A stretch of DNA of 64,000 bases from Stereocaulon alpinum (GCA_018257865.1 JAEUBA010000105.1:29255-93254), one strand, 5' to 3'. Positions 44,053 to 55,299 are shown, numbered from the stretch's first letter. Translations and numbers: made by a program. Notes: a model not told the origin generated them from the letters alone.

Positions 44053-45281
44053 TTATCCCTCGAACTCGAAGCTTACGCCAACCTGGGAATTGGTTGTCAG
44101 TCATCGACACAGCTCATATTCGGAGGGGTAAGACCTTGTGGGCAGCTTCGTTCAAGTTTTGGGTGTCAAGGGAGACACCAAGGCCGGTGGTCACGCCCGG
44201 TCGGAGCTTGACGTTGTACGCTAGAGCAGCAATACCTCGGTCATTGATTTTGGCCTAATTGGCAAGCTATTGTCAGCTCCATTTTGTGATACCAGAGGAG
44301 AGAGGACAGACCTTCGCAAAGGAGCTGGGATCCAAACGATACTTGCTCGCCACTTCCAGACCGACGTTATTGCCGGCTTTAGAGTCCCATGTCGCTTTGG
44401 CGCCTGCCTCGACCTGGGAGTTGACCTTGTGGTAGTAGGAGGCAGCAAAAACGCTCAAGTTGTTCGAGGCAGTGATGGCGGCGGTGTATTCCGGTTGCGC
44501 GTAACCAATGGCAGCGGAGTACTTCGTGATAGCAGCTTTTTGCGCGTCGTAGCCAGCCTCCGCACCGACCAGGAAGCCTTCATGGCCGAGGACGCAGTCA
44601 ACGTTGGCTATGGGGCCCTTGAGAACGTCGAAGAAAGCGCGGGCGTGGAAGTTCGGTTGCTTGAAGTAGAGGTTGAGCTTGGCACCGAAGGTTTGCGACT
44701 TGGGAATGAAATCTGTGACGGCTTCCGCCTTCATTCCATTGGCGATCTTATTGTCCAGCTCAATCTTTGTTTGAAGGATGTTGGCGGTGGTCCACATTTG
44801 GGTCAGGGACAAGCCTGCACGATCGTAAATTATCAGCAAAGCTGCATTTCCAGGGGAGAGAATGATCTGGGAGTTGAAGCCATAGGGAGATTGCGTATAG
44901 GTGACGAGTTGGAGCAAATTAAAATAAGTACCAGATGGAGGATCGGCATATTTCGCTTCGATCTGTCACGATAGCAACGTCAGCTCGTGGAGGCCTCGAC
45001 GTGGGAGTAGTACGTTCGAGGCTCACCGAACCGCTCGTAGGACCCTCATGGGCAGATTGTCCCTTGACGTTGAAGCTGACGCCATTGGGAGCTTTCGACT
45101 TAACATCGATCTTGCTAGCGGTAGTGTGGTAGAAGTCTTTGTTCAGCAGCTATAAGGTACTCGTCAGCTCTGTACACGCATTTTTGGAGGATTGCGGGAA
45201 TCGTACGTCGTTTGAGGTTTTAGCAATGTCCGAAAACGCGGGGGGAACAACGCCGATCTTAGGAAGATCAAAAGCTGCCAT
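44053..45281 (-). CDS. POR1: Mitochondrial porin (VDAC)
   Basis: Outer-membrane beta-barrel channel for ATP/ADP and other metabolites. The start MAAFDLPKIGVVPPAFSDIA is typical of fungal porins, followed by the N-terminal helix and LLNKDFYHTTASKIDVKSKA. Later strands include TANILQTKIELDNKIANGMK, KLNLYFKQPNFHARAFFDVL, VLGHEGFLVGAEAGYDAQKA (a GLK-like nucleotide-binding region in porins), AAITASNNLSVFAASYYHKV and the closing GLGVSLDTQNLNEAAHK with VGVSFEFEG as the last strand. At least six exons; introns near 44106-44060, 44262-44310, 44800-44930 and 45000-45210 were seen. The length of about 283 residues fits the family. Confidence 0.92.
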
Positions 45282-45885
45282 GCTGATAGCTTTGAACGAT
45301 ACGTCAGGTGATCAGAGTGTGTATCAGTGTCAATGGAGTGTCAGAGGCTTTGGTGAGGCCGATGCGGATACCTATGTGCAACTGAAAGAAGAAAATCGCG
45401 GTCCGGCAGCTTCTGAGCTAAGGGTAGCCCAGGAAACCAATCATGTACTAGCACACAAAGGCGTGGACGGCTAAGGTACCTTATCCTACCTCAACTACCG
45501 TACCAGTATCGTATGGACCTTATAAAGACTACAGCAATATTTCCATTTCCATTTCCATTCTAATTCTAATTTATTCCAGCAGCAATTTCAGTAATATCGT
45601 TCATGTCTTCGACTCCAAGTTTCTATCTCCAATTATTGCTCCGCTCTCAACCCTTCCATTCATCTATCACGTTCCGAGGGAATCGCTCAAAACGACGCCA
45701 AGCCCATCTATCAAAGGTGACCTCTCAAGATCCCAAGTCGAAGATCTAAATATTGACCACTCCGTATCAAAAACACTCTATGCCTCTATACCTACCGTCG
45801 ATGGAGTCTAAGGATGAAATGCATGAACATTCAGGTATCCAGAGAGATTTGCACAAAAGGACATGAAGAGACAGATGCGCAGTGC
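45282..45885. promoter_or_regulatory. Porin promoter region with pyrimidine-rich short repeats
   Basis: About 600 bases between the porin start and the asparagine synthetase 3' end. It carries CCATTT repeated four times in tandem near 45538-45560, then ATTCTA repeats. No named factor site. Confidence 0.45.
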
Positions 45886-48012
45886 CTACTTCTTCTCTCC
45901 GTACTTGGCGTTGTGGATGGCGATAGCCCTGTTACAATTTAGTATGCTTTGCGTTTTCTGTTTGGAAGCCGCTTACCGTCCACTCGGGTCTGTCTGGTCG
46001 GACCAAGTGGGTGTCCAACGCATGACCGTTGATGCACACTGAGGTGGGAATAGCTCGTCGAACATAATACGATACCAATACGCTTCTTTACTATCCGGAA
46101 TATCGTCTCCCCATTCGGCTTTGGGATTCATGAGCATTTCATTTGTCACGTGGAGCTCGGCGTTGTCCTTTAGAGCATCTATCCAGCCATAGCCTACACC
46201 ATCGCTAAACTGCTCTTTCTGGCGCCATAGAATCTTGTCCGGAAGATATGGTTGAATTTCCGGCTCGTCGGTAGTATCAAATGCCTTGCGTAGGACGTAC
46301 TTCTCTATTCGATCCTTCGTGATCATTTTCTCTGCTGGGTCCACGCTCATTGCGTGCTCCAGGAACTAGTCCCCTTTAGCAATTGTACTCCTAGAGTGAT
46401 TGCAATGCTGACCTGTTTATCGAGAAACGGAACACGGGCTTCAACTCCCCAAGCAGCCGTCGACTTGTTAGCCCGCAAGCAGTCGGCCAAATGAAGGTTC
46501 TTGACACGGCGAATAGTCTCTGCATGGAAAGCTTTCTTGTCTGGAGCTGCGTAAAAGTAGAGATAGCCCCCAAAAATCTCGTCAGCACCCTCTCCACTCA
46601 TTACCATCTTCACCCCCATTGCTTTGATCTTACGGCTGAGCAGGAACATAGGGGTTGAAGCCCGAATGGTAGTGACGTCGTAAGTCTCAAGATGAAAGAT
46701 TACGTCAGACAGTGCTTCAAGGCCATCTTCAATTGTGAAGCTGAAGTCATGGTGCTTCGTTCCCAAGAATTTTGCGACCTCCAACGCTGCCTTTGTATCT
46801 GGTGCATTGGGCAGTCCGATCGAGAAAGAGTGAAGCTGAGGAAGCCACGTTACAGTTGACAGCTCATCGTTGTCATCCATGCCAACGAGTTCTCCATTCT
46901 GTTGCTCGTGGTCTTGACTGTACCCATTAACTTTCAAGGATGCTGCCCTCAGTCTGAGGGTCTCTCGTTGTGCTATTGAAGCAACAAGACTTGAGTCCAA
47001 GCCTCCGGATAGCAGCACACCGTATGGAACCTCAGCCATCAATCTCTTACGAACAGATCGTTCCAACAAAGTTCTTATCAGCTTGTAGTCTACAGGCGCC
47101 GAAGGAACGTTCGTCGGATCCCACCACGCAGGCTCAAAGTACCTAGTCATCTTATCTGTCTTGGAGTCGTAGATATGGCCGGGAGGGAATAGTTTGATCT
47201 GATCACAGACAGGGTGTAAGCATTTCAGCTCCGAGGCGAAATACACAGCGCCCGGTGTCTTGCTCGACCACCCCTGGTAAAAGCTAGTAATGCCAATAGG
47301 GTCTCGTGCGGCTATAGTGCGGTCTGCTACCTTGTCATATAGCACCCAGGAAAACATGCCATCGAGATATTTTGGAGCATCAAGGCCGTGTTCCATGTAC
47401 TGAGACGTGTCAGAGAATGTCGGGACCGCAGCTGTTGAAGCCATACCAATGGTATTATGACTTCGCAGTCTGAATGCGTCTTGAACTTGTAGGGTGTTTT
47501 CAAATGCTTCCGCAGAACTCTATGGTTGTATATTTCGCCATTAACGGCGAGCGCCAAGGATCCATCCTCATTGACCAAGGGCTGGGCTCCGGTATCTGCG
47601 AACAATTAGTATGGAACGAGGGAAAAGAGAGGTGTAATCACCAACGCCCACAATACTCAACCGCTCATGGGCCAAGACTAGCCAATGATCAGCCCCCCCA
47701 AGAGCTATACAGCAGCTTCAACTGACTGGTTTTATTTGCAACAAAATTACCACCTTGGGTGAGTCAGAGATTATTTTCTGTGATTCAGGGTTGGTGTGCT
47801 TACTCCAATCTGGACCTCGATGACGGGCACTGTCACAGCACCGGTTAGACCTTTCCTAGCAAAGAATCTCGAGCATCGTACGCCTTGGCCATCCGCAATG
47901 CGGTGGGCTTGAATTTTTGCACATCGGGATGGCTAAGTGAAATCAATTCCTGAGACCCAAAGCGAGCTTGAGATAGGGATTGTTACCGGTGACAGGCAAA
48001 GACTCCACACAT
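45886..48012 (-). CDS. ASN1: Asparagine synthetase, glutamine-hydrolysing
   Basis: Makes asparagine from aspartate, glutamine and ATP in the cytosol. The start MCGVFACHRHPDVQKFKPTA places Cys2 as the glutaminase nucleophile and needs an intron right after the ninth codon. Glutaminase blocks follow: RHRGPDWS, AHERLSIVGVDTGAQPL, LAVNGEIYNH and THSDCEVIIPL. The synthetase domain has the pyrophosphate loop LLSGGLDSSLVASI, then SFSIGLPNAPDTKAALEVAK, GVKMVMSGEGADEIFGGYLY and EARVPFLDKQFLEHAMSVDP. The C-terminus reads AIAIHNAKYGEKK. At least seven exons. All key residues are intact. A TGAGTCA site lies 110 bases upstream of the start. Confidence 0.95.
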
Positions 48013-48540
48013 GACTACACTGACTCTGCCAGAGAGCGTAAAGTGAACGGTGGGAATGTTAATCGACTGCACGAAAAGTCATTTATTTGGGATGTTTTCG
48101 TATTGTGGGGTCTTCCGGCGCTGAGTCATGCGCCACCCCACACGTGCGATATAAGAGGAATAGTTGACTCCCGTCCGCTGCAAGGCTGCAAGCGCTTTGG
48201 GGCAACCTATCTTCAGTATTCGAAGACAGAAAATATTGATCACAGGCTCTAATAATTCATACAATTACGGAACTGCGCATGAGACATCAGACAAGCTTCT
48301 TGATGTTGAAATATATCTCTTGATGCCGTGAAGTAATTTCTAAGATACGCATGATCCTCCAGTAGACGACCCCGTAGATGCAGCTTGCTCAAACGCCTCG
48401 AACGCCCCTCGCTTCTTTGTGACTGATTGCAGATCTCATGTACGCCATTTCATAACATTACCGTCCCGCTGTAACACCGCTGATAGTGGAATCTGCACTT
48501 CGTATCCCTTCGTGAGACCGGAGAAATACTTTGGAAATCT
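48013..48540. promoter_or_regulatory. Asparagine synthetase promoter and Ubc9 3' flank
   Basis: About 530 bases; contains the TGAGTCA site. Short frames here have no recognised product. Confidence 0.5.
48122..48128. promoter_or_regulatory. Gcn4/Cpc1-type site TGAGTCA upstream of asparagine synthetase
   Basis: Exact TGAGTCA 110 bases before the start codon (minus-strand gene), with a half-match TGACTC nearer the start at about 48019-48024 and another at 48164. Asparagine synthetase genes are known targets of general amino acid control in yeast. Confidence 0.6.
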
Positions 48541-49193
48541 TTACGGTGCCGGATTGTCTTTGACAATATTCTTGACCTTCTTCTCGTACGCTTGGCGGTC
48601 TCTCTTGAAGAGGTTATAGGCATCAGCTTGGGCTGGCGAGTCAGGGTTGGGATCGTTAAGCAGGTCTTGAATGCCAAGAAGAATTTGCTTGATGGTGATA
48701 GCTGGCTTCCAACCTTCTTCCTCGTTCAGTATTGAGAGGCAAACGGTACCAGATGGGTAGACGTTGGGGTGGAAAAGCGGAGGCACAAATTTGCCTGCGC
48801 GTGTGTGTGTGTCAGATCTGCCGAGACAGGCCGTAGGTTGATCACATACATTTAGGTGGCTTTGTAGGGTACTCTATTTCAAGAATCAGCTCAACTGCGA
48901 CTCAGCCATGGCTTTGCGAATGTGAGCTCACCGTCGGGGAACAAGACGTCAAGCTTGAACAGTCCGCCCTCCCACAACGTCTTGTCTTTGCCGGGCACCC
49001 CACATTCCCATTTCTTGAGGTCCAGAACGCCATTGGCCAAACGGACCGGTTTTGCAAAGAAGCCGAAGGGGTGGTCACGACGCCATTGCTTTCTGATTTC
49101 AGACAAACGTCAGCCTTGTTATATATCGAGCTAGCATGGTTAGTATAGAGAGACTGACCTCTCTTCCTGGAGACGATTCTGACACAACGACAT
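48541..49193 (-). CDS. UBC9: SUMO-conjugating enzyme Ubc9
   Basis: E2 enzyme that transfers SUMO to target lysines. Four exons (introns 49093-49158, 48874-48931, 48795-48849) give 157 residues, exactly the usual length. It begins MSLCQNRLQEERKQWRRDHP and continues FGFFAKPVRLANGVLDLKKW (Ubc9-type basic N-terminal helix), FPDGEYPTKPPKCKFVPPLF, HPNVYPSGTVCLSILNEEEG with the catalytic Cys in VCLSI, and ends KRDRQAYEKKVKNIVKDNPA. The DEEG-like insert (NEEEGWKPAITIKQ) separates Ubc9 from ubiquitin E2s. Intron 3 contains a (CA)n run of about 16 bases. Confidence 0.95.
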
Positions 49194-49669
49194 TCTCAAT
49201 CAATGCCTACGAGAGCAGAGGACAAAGGCGAGTGTAACGTATCTTTCTCAGTCACTTTGAGACGAGATGTAGTGCAGAGGTCGTAAGGTTGAGGAAAGTA
49301 TAGAAACACGAAGTGAATATTTGTAGGTCCCAGCAAGGCAGATATGACCATGTGAAGCTTATCGGCGTATGTAAATCCTGCGCAAGCCGACCCGTCTAGA
49401 ATGTTCCTGTGAGTGAAACGGTCGGGTAAGCTGCATGAAAGCAGAGAAGAAGTTCGAGTACGTTAGCCAACGAGTTTCAATTAATGATCGACAGGAACCG
49501 CGGATTAACCCATCAGCCCCCACCTTGTGCCAATGGAGTGAAAGTGGAGCAGCCCACTATAAGTATGTCATGCTTCGGCACTGATTCCACGTCTTTTGCT
49601 GAGCAACTTCGTCACGCTTTCTCGCCGGACATGTTGCCTAATACATAAATTTACAGGTTTTGGTCTATC
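49194..49669. promoter_or_regulatory. Divergent promoter region, Ubc9 / Pex19
   Basis: 476 bases between divergent starts. No distinct motif assigned. Confidence 0.45.
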
Positions 49670-50714
49670 ATGGAAACGGCTGAAAGTCATCAAGGCGCTG
49701 CAAAGGATGCGAATGTTTTCGGGGGACTGTCCGCCGGGGAAGATGTCCCTGACCCGGAGGAAGACGACTTAGATGATCTGGACGGCATGTTTCAAGAAGT
49801 TGTCTGACTGTTGATTGTTTGTTCTGATTGCGCTACCAGATATGCTGGACGAATTCTCCGCAACGAAGATCGACAAGCCCGAAAATGCATCTAAGAAGCT
49901 AGAGCCGTTACGAGCAGCAGAGCTCCAAGAACCGGACATATCAGATGAAGCCGCGAACGAGTTCAGCAAGCAGCTGCAAGAGCAGATGGCAGCGCTCATG
50001 GGCAATGTGGATGAAACGCCGGAAATGAAGAAAGAGATAGAGGCCATGATGAGGGAGCTGGGCGCAGCAGCAGATCCTGGGGCTCCCGTGGAACAACAGA
50101 ATCACTTGAATGATGGCCTCGGTGGGAAAGCAGCTGTGCCAACTACAGAAGAACCGTTCCAAGAAACTATCCGAAAGACTATGGAGAGAATGCAAGCATC
50201 AGGGAAGCAAGCTACTGCTGCGGCACAGGCCGACGATTCGGATGACATGCTTGCTCAGATACTCAAGGAAATGCAGAGTGGCAGCCCCGAAGGCGCAGGC
50301 GACGATGAGGGCTTTAACAAGATGCTCATGGGTATGATGGAACAATTGACGAACAGGGAGATATTATACGACCCTATGAAAGAATTGCATGATAAATTCC
50401 CCGAGTGGATGAGTAAGAATAAGAGCGCAACCAACGCAGAAGATCTGAAAAGATATGAGGAACAGCAACGACTTGTGGGGGAAATAGTGGGGAGATTCGA
50501 GATGAAGGGGTACTCAGATGACAAGGCTGAGGACAGGGAGTTCATTGTGGAGCGAATGCAACAGGTACGATTCTAGTTGACTTCGTACGTTGAATTAGAG
50601 CTGACGCAACACTAGATGCAAGCCGCTGGAAGCCCTCCTGCTGATCTCGTTGGCGACATGAATGCAGCACAAGAGGCGTTAGGCGATGTAGACTCAGGCT
50701 GCCCACAACAATAA
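49670..50714 (+). CDS. PEX19: Peroxin Pex19, peroxisomal membrane protein chaperone
   Basis: Binds newly made peroxisomal membrane proteins and docks on Pex3. Three exons give 312 residues in frame. The N-terminus is acidic (DVPDPEEDDLDDLDDMLDEF, the conserved Pex3-binding-type region), followed by ISDEAANEFSKQLQEQMAAL, the client-binding helices FQETIRKTMERMQASGKQA, DMLAQILKEMQS, LMGMMEQLTNREILYDPMKE and FPEWMSKNKS, and the C-terminus GDVDSGCPQQ, a CaaX farnesylation box. The first intron (49785-49839) seems to use a GC donor (G|GCATGT) because no GT donor keeps frame with the next exon; intron 2 is 50565-50615. Both junctions together give a multiple of three. Confidence 0.92.
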
Positions 50715-50866
50715 TAGATTTTTCCACCAGCTTCCACATACGCCGCGATGCTGAAAATGCGTCATTAACATGCCTGCCATGCTCTAATATGCCAATCGAT
50801 GCTCTAGCCAGTGAAAGCGCCTAAGAAACGTAAAGTCACGAAACCGCACCTTGTCATTTCCGGCCT

Positions 50867-51526
50867 TCATGACACGTCCATAGCTCTACCATCTTCCGGC
50901 TTGGCCATCACACTTCTTGCCGCGCTGTTCGCGTTGCCTTCCTCCTCTGACATGACCTCCATGAACAGCTTATCATATTCCTCGTCGTCACTTCCATAAT
51001 TCGACATTTGATACAGTTGGTAGTCCTCTTGCTGGGGGTCATCTTCCATAGACGAGACTATAGCTTCCAGCTCGTGATCCTCCTGCGACAGGATTTGGTC
51101 TAGGAAGTCGAGTTCTGTACAACTAAGAGTCAGCACATTTTTGTTAGCCGGATCTCAAGACTCTCACCCTTCGTGGCATCGAATGTCTCTGCCATATCTT
51201 CGTCGTCTGGGGCTGCAGGGGCTTCTGGAGCCGAGCGTGCCTGCTGTAGTTCCCAGTGTTTCCGTCTCGACATGAAGTCGGCTCTCAATATCTGATATAG
51301 CATCAGTATCCTAGAGGTCTCGAAAATCCACACAACGAATGCGCCTGACCTGTTCGCTACGCGCTTCCCATTTCTTGTCATCGCTAGTCTGCCTGACTCT
51401 TTTCAAGTAGACTTGGCGCCGCCGGTCTTGTTCCTCGTCCGGCTTTCGCGATTGTAGAGGATTCTGTGCAGAGCGCTTCTGTGAGTGCACAGACTTGATG
51501 TTACTTGATTTCGCTTTGGAGGCCAT
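50867..51526 (-). CDS. Small charged fungal orphan
   Basis: Three exons (introns 51292-51349, 51115-51167) join in frame to 182 residues starting MASKAKSSNIKSVHSQKRSA. The N-terminal half is basic (RRRQVYLKRVRQTSDDKKWE, RSEQILRADFMSRRKHWELQ) and the C-terminal half strongly acidic (ELDFLDQILSQEDHELEAIV, DDEEYDKLFMEVMSEEEG). No catalytic motif, signal peptide or membrane segment. The layout suggests a nuclear assembly or regulatory protein, but I do not recognise the family. A longer frame begins upstream (up to 51646); I chose the first ATG after the stretch of non-basic leader because the protein character changes there. Overlap of the 3' end with the Pex19 3' flank is slight. Confidence 0.65.
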
Positions 51527-52027
51527 ATAGTCCGAGAATCGCGGACAAGCATTGGGATTACGCGGGGCAAGCGGCGACAGCTTTCGAGAAAAGTAGGATG
51601 ATGTAAAGGAGGGTGGGCTGACTTGAAACATATTTGAGAGGGACAAAGGAGAATGAATTCTGGCGTAGTAAAGGCAAAGCCTATGGAAAAGGTGCTGATG
51701 TTGGGGAGGTGGAGTGTGGTATTCGGCGCGTGTAGGATCGCGTCACAAAATGGTGGCAAGATTGATTACATTAGCGCTAGCACTGTTACCATCGTTCATC
51801 AACGAGAAGAATATTAAAGTTTTACATATTACGCAGGGGAGTCATTGCGAGCCAAAATACATACTGCATTTCGTGTAGTCTAGTGGCCTTCATTACGTGC
51901 GCCTTGCAATGATACATTGACCATGTCTCCTGAGTAACTCCCATCATGCTAAACGCCCACAATGCCGCATACACAACCATTAAAGTAGCGAAGTCGTTGA
52001 CGTCTCCTGACCATGCCTGTTTGAGCA
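51527..52027. other. Intergenic, no firm feature
   Basis: About 500 bases. A 68-codon minus-strand frame at 51822-52028 abuts the end of the sensor-like gene and has a hydrophobic stretch, but nothing supports it as a gene. Confidence 0.4.
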
Positions 52028-52876
52028 CTAGAAGTTGGAAGCGGTATTGACTGGTTGTGCCTGGTGGTACTGGTCTAAGGTCGACCGGAAAGGACTGTGT
52101 CCGCTGACGCTGCTCCTCTTTTCCCGTCCTGACGAGCCTGGCTGTGAATCCATTGGGTCATTCTCGTCGTAACCTGACCGCCGCTTCCTTCCCCATATCC
52201 TCCATGCGACGATCGCAAGACCTCCAAGAAGTATTGCCCCTCCCACACCACCAATGACTCCGCCGATGGTCTTCTTCGTAGAGGACGAAATGCCCGAGCT
52301 GCCTGATCCGCCATTGCCTCCAACGAGCCCTGGAGCACCCGATGTGGCTGCCGCAGCGTCAACAACTCTACTGGTAGTCTGGACGCTGCTGAAAGTACTG
52401 CTTCCGCTAACTGAGACTACCGTTGTGAGGAATTGTGCGGTCACGCTGCCAGTCTTGGAAGAAGATACGATAGAAGTTGAGCGAGTGTTGGAGCCAGCAT
52501 TTACTGATTGTGTCGACTTTGTGGCAAGGGTTGATTGTGATTGGACACTAGGAACGGACGCTTGGGTTGTTTGGCTTGAGACTGCTGTGGTTGCTGTGAA
52601 ACTATTTGCGGAGGTGGAAGGACTTGAGTCCGTGGTTTGTGTGTTAGTGGGTGACGAGTCTGATGTCGCAGTTGGTGTAACTGAGGCAGTAATTGTTGCT
52701 GCTACAGAGGCAGACGTGGGCGCCGTGAAGGAAGGGTTTGCACCTCCTGCAGTTATTGTAGGGACATTGTTTTGACGGTACTCGAGAGGATGCAAAGCCT
52801 TCTCAGAGTCTGTAGCATCTAGAAGGACGGCATAGAGGAGCACGAGGGCGTATGTCGAAGCTTTTGGGTGAAACAT
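52028..52876 (-). CDS. Ser/Thr-rich single-pass membrane protein, Mid2/Wsc-like layout
   Basis: Intronless frame of 282 residues. It begins MFHPKASTYALVLLYAVLLD, a signal peptide, followed by ~170 residues dominated by Ser, Thr, Ala and Gln (likely heavily O-mannosylated), a Gly-rich stretch (GLVGGNGGSGSSG), one membrane span (TIGGVIGGVGGAILLGGLAI then VAWRIW) and a short basic cytosolic tail (GRKRRSGYDENDPMDSQPGS). This is the layout of Mid2/Wsc cell wall stress sensors, but no WSC cysteine domain is visible. The tail has Ser/Thr and Tyr sites. Function as a sensor is inference from layout only. Confidence 0.8.
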   Translation of the reverse strand: MFHPKASTYALVLLYAVLLDATDSEKALHPLEYRQNNVPTITAGGANPSFTAPTSASVAATITASVTPTATSDSSPTNTQTTDSSPSTSANSFTATTAVSSQTTQASVPSVQSQSTLATKSTQSVNAGSNTRSTSIVSSSKTGSVTAQFLTTVVSVSGSSTFSSVQTTSRVVDAAAATSGAPGLVGGNGGSGSSGISSSTKKTIGGVIGGVGGAILLGGLAIVAWRIWGRKRRSGYDENDPMDSQPGSSGREKRSSVSGHSPFRSTLDQYHQAQPVNTASNF

Positions 52877-53499
52877 AACGATAGGAAGATGTTTCCGTGG
52901 TTCAAAAAAAAGCCAGCTGGTGGTAAGGGTGTTGAAAATCCTCGGTCATCCGCCAAACCCGGCTTTGTTCCTGCAAAACAATAAAGTGCCCAGTTATGGA
53001 AGTCGATTACAAAGGCGGTCACCCAATGTAATACCTTCCCGAGATGATAACGACAGGAAGAAGGAAGGTCGTCAATAACATGAACGAAGGTGGATGGGAA
53101 GAGAAGTGTAGAAGTAGGAGGTAGGAGGTAGGAGGTAGGAGATAGGAAAACTTTTGGCCACGAGCTCGAGCCCGAAACATGGAAAGAGTGCCGAACCCGA
53201 GCTAAAATTGGCTTACCGTACGAGGCATACGGCCCGACCAATACGCACGCTAAGAGGACCGGGCCCTGAAGCATTCCCCCACCACCACCACTGACTGGTG
53301 CGACACTACACGACTTACATGCATCTTGCATGAGGTACAGAAAAAGGAATCAGCAAAGCCACTCATTTCTAACTACTTACGGTCGGCCAATGTTTCGTAC
53401 CTGCGTCACCGGACCTATCAGATTTCCTTGCAAGCGCCAGCGGAACTAAGTAGTAGATACCAGATACCTGCGTACGAGTCTGAGAAATCGCCCAGTGCT
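52877..53499. promoter_or_regulatory. Divergent promoter region with a purine microsatellite
   Basis: About 620 bases between the sensor-like gene (minus) and the PQ-loop gene (plus). It contains a 7-base AGGTAGG-type repeat at about 53112-53148, in at least four copies, and a CCCCCACCACCACCAC run at 53275-53290. Confidence 0.55.
53112..53148 (+). repeat. GTAGGAG microsatellite
   Basis: GTAGGAG units repeated 4-5 times (AGGAGGTAGGAGGTAGG). Polymorphic length would be expected. Confidence 0.85.
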
Positions 53500-54684
53500 A
53501 TGCTCCACCTCTCCGCCCACGAGGCATTATCAGGTGTTTCGGGATCAATCTCTTTGGCTTCGTGGATCTTTGTGCTTGTCTGGATTCCTTCCAAGTTCCC
53601 CTTGTGCATGACTAAGCTAAATCGTCACTACATAGGTACCGCAGCTTGTAGAAAATTATCAAACAGGTAGCGCTGAAGGCGTTTCACTCGCTTTCCTCAC
53701 CGTTTGGTTTATTGGTGATTTGGCGAATTTCTTCGGAGCAGTCTGGGCTGGTCTTGTGCCGACCGTCATAGCTTTGGCTATATATTTTATAATTGCAGAT
53801 GCAGTATTGATCATACAATGTCTGTATTACAATCATGTCAATGCCCGCAAGCAATTCGCCGATCCACCACAGGAAGAAGCAGCCGGCGAAAACCAACCAT
53901 TACTTGGCCGAAGACCAAGTGACATTGGCTTGCCCGGCTCAAGGCGTGGGTCGTCCGTTTCGAGGAAACGGCGCAGCTCAACCGTTGGAGCGCCCACACT
54001 TGCAACCATTCCCGAAGACGAAAGTCATGCTCGTTTATGGGTCAAGAACACGTTTGCTGTCTGCGCTGTCTGCGCTGTTGGCGTTGCCGGCTGGGCCATA
54101 GCATGGAGAGCTCATTTCTGGAAATCAACCCCAGAAGATGGCGATACCGGCAACACCAACAGAAACCCAGGGGCAGAACTCTTGGGCTACTTATCAGCTG
54201 TTTTATATCTAGGGTAAGCTTTGCTGCAGAGTAGACATAGGGACAAGACTTATCGAGATGTTGTTATAGTGCTAGAATACCGCAGATAGTCAAGAATTTC
54301 CGTGAAAGGTCTTGCGAAGGTAAAGGTGCAGTTCTTGTCGGAACGTACTATGGCTGAATAGGAACACAGGACTTTCGCTACTTTTCTTTATCCTTTCTCT
54401 TCTTGGGAATCTGACATATGGCGGTGGTGTAAGTCCAGGGCGCCCATTTCCACTGAGATCCTGCTCATCTTTGTCAGATACTTTTCCATTCCGTCTCGCG
54501 GCAGTATCTCCTGATGAACATGCCCTGGCTAATTGGATCTCTGGGTGAGCACTGCCCAGCCTGCAAGAAACGAAATGGGTGCTAACGTATTATAGGTACT
54601 ATGGGCGAGGATATACTTATTTTTGTGCAATTTCACATATACAAGAGGAAAGATTTCACAGCGTCAGACTTGGCAACAGAATAG
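53500..54684 (+). CDS. PQ-loop vacuolar amino acid transporter, Ypq/PQLC2-like
   Basis: Six exons (introns 53578-53635, 54214-54269, 54320-54369, 54429-54477, 54545-54595) sum to 306 residues in frame. Both PQ motifs are present: FVLVPQLVENYQTGSAEGVS and ARIPQIVKNFRERSCEGLSL, each at the end of a membrane span. Seven spans in total (SISLASWIFVL, VSLAFLTVWFIGDLANFFGA, VPTVIALAIYFIIADAVLII and others). Between the two halves is a cytosolic loop with Arg/Ser-rich stretches. Yeast Ypq1-3 and human PQLC2 (SLC66A1) export basic amino acids from vacuole/lysosome. It complements the Avt2-like gene at 14 kb only in theme; the genes are 38 kb apart. Confidence 0.9.
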
Positions 54685-55299
54685 AGGTCGGTAGTCACTT
54701 GATTGTAGTTGAATATATATATATACATTATATACACCCCGACCTCAGGATTTGAGATTGCCGTTTCCGTTCTAGAAAGGGAGCAAAGCCGCTTTAGAGG
54801 GAGCAGCGAGGGAGCAAAGAGCACTGAGGAAGCATTGAGGGAGCACCAGGAGCACTGGAGAGGCACAGGAGCGCAGCACGGGAAGCCCAAATTGGAATTT
54901 TCATACCCGGCTCTACCTGCTTACGTTTATTTTATAACTATCGTAGATACTGTTGCCCGGCTTCAGCCTCCTGCTGCCTGGATTCAACCCGACTAAATGT
55001 CTGCCGTCGATTTCCTACGGTTCCTTCACAGGCTAGATTTACGACGCCAACCCACGATCTCGCTCTACTTCAGGATTTCCAACACACCAGATCAGAATCA
55101 AATTTGCGGGTACGCTCTGGGCTGCTAAAGGACGCAAAGACCCTCTGTCAGGCCCTTGCCGGCGCCTAAGAATCGTAATGGCGTGAGATGTAGCAGTTCC
55201 TATAGGTAGATACACTAAGTAGCTATAGCATACACCGAGTTTAATAGTTATACATCAGAGAAGCAATGAACGCGAAATCATTCTTGTTGTTGTATTTTG
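54685..55299. other. Intergenic with (TA)n and purine-rich low-complexity DNA
   Basis: About 615 bases between converging genes. It has TATATATATATACAT at 54714-54728 and a GGGAGCA-rich quasi-repeat at 54780-54865 that keeps a 95-codon frame open. I treat that frame as low-complexity, not a gene. Confidence 0.5.

Noticed and set aside
52254..52775. 173-codon plus-strand frame opposite the Ser/Thr-rich membrane protein
   Set aside because: Exact antisense of the Ser/Thr/Ala repeat-rich frame; the minus-strand protein has a signal peptide and membrane span and is preferred.
52819..53331. 170-codon minus-strand frame upstream of the sensor-like gene
   Set aside because: It overlaps the gene start and consists of promoter DNA with microsatellite; no recognisable protein.
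54709..54996. 95-codon plus-strand frame
   Set aside because: Open only because of a purine-rich GGGAGCA quasi-repeat after a (TA)n run.
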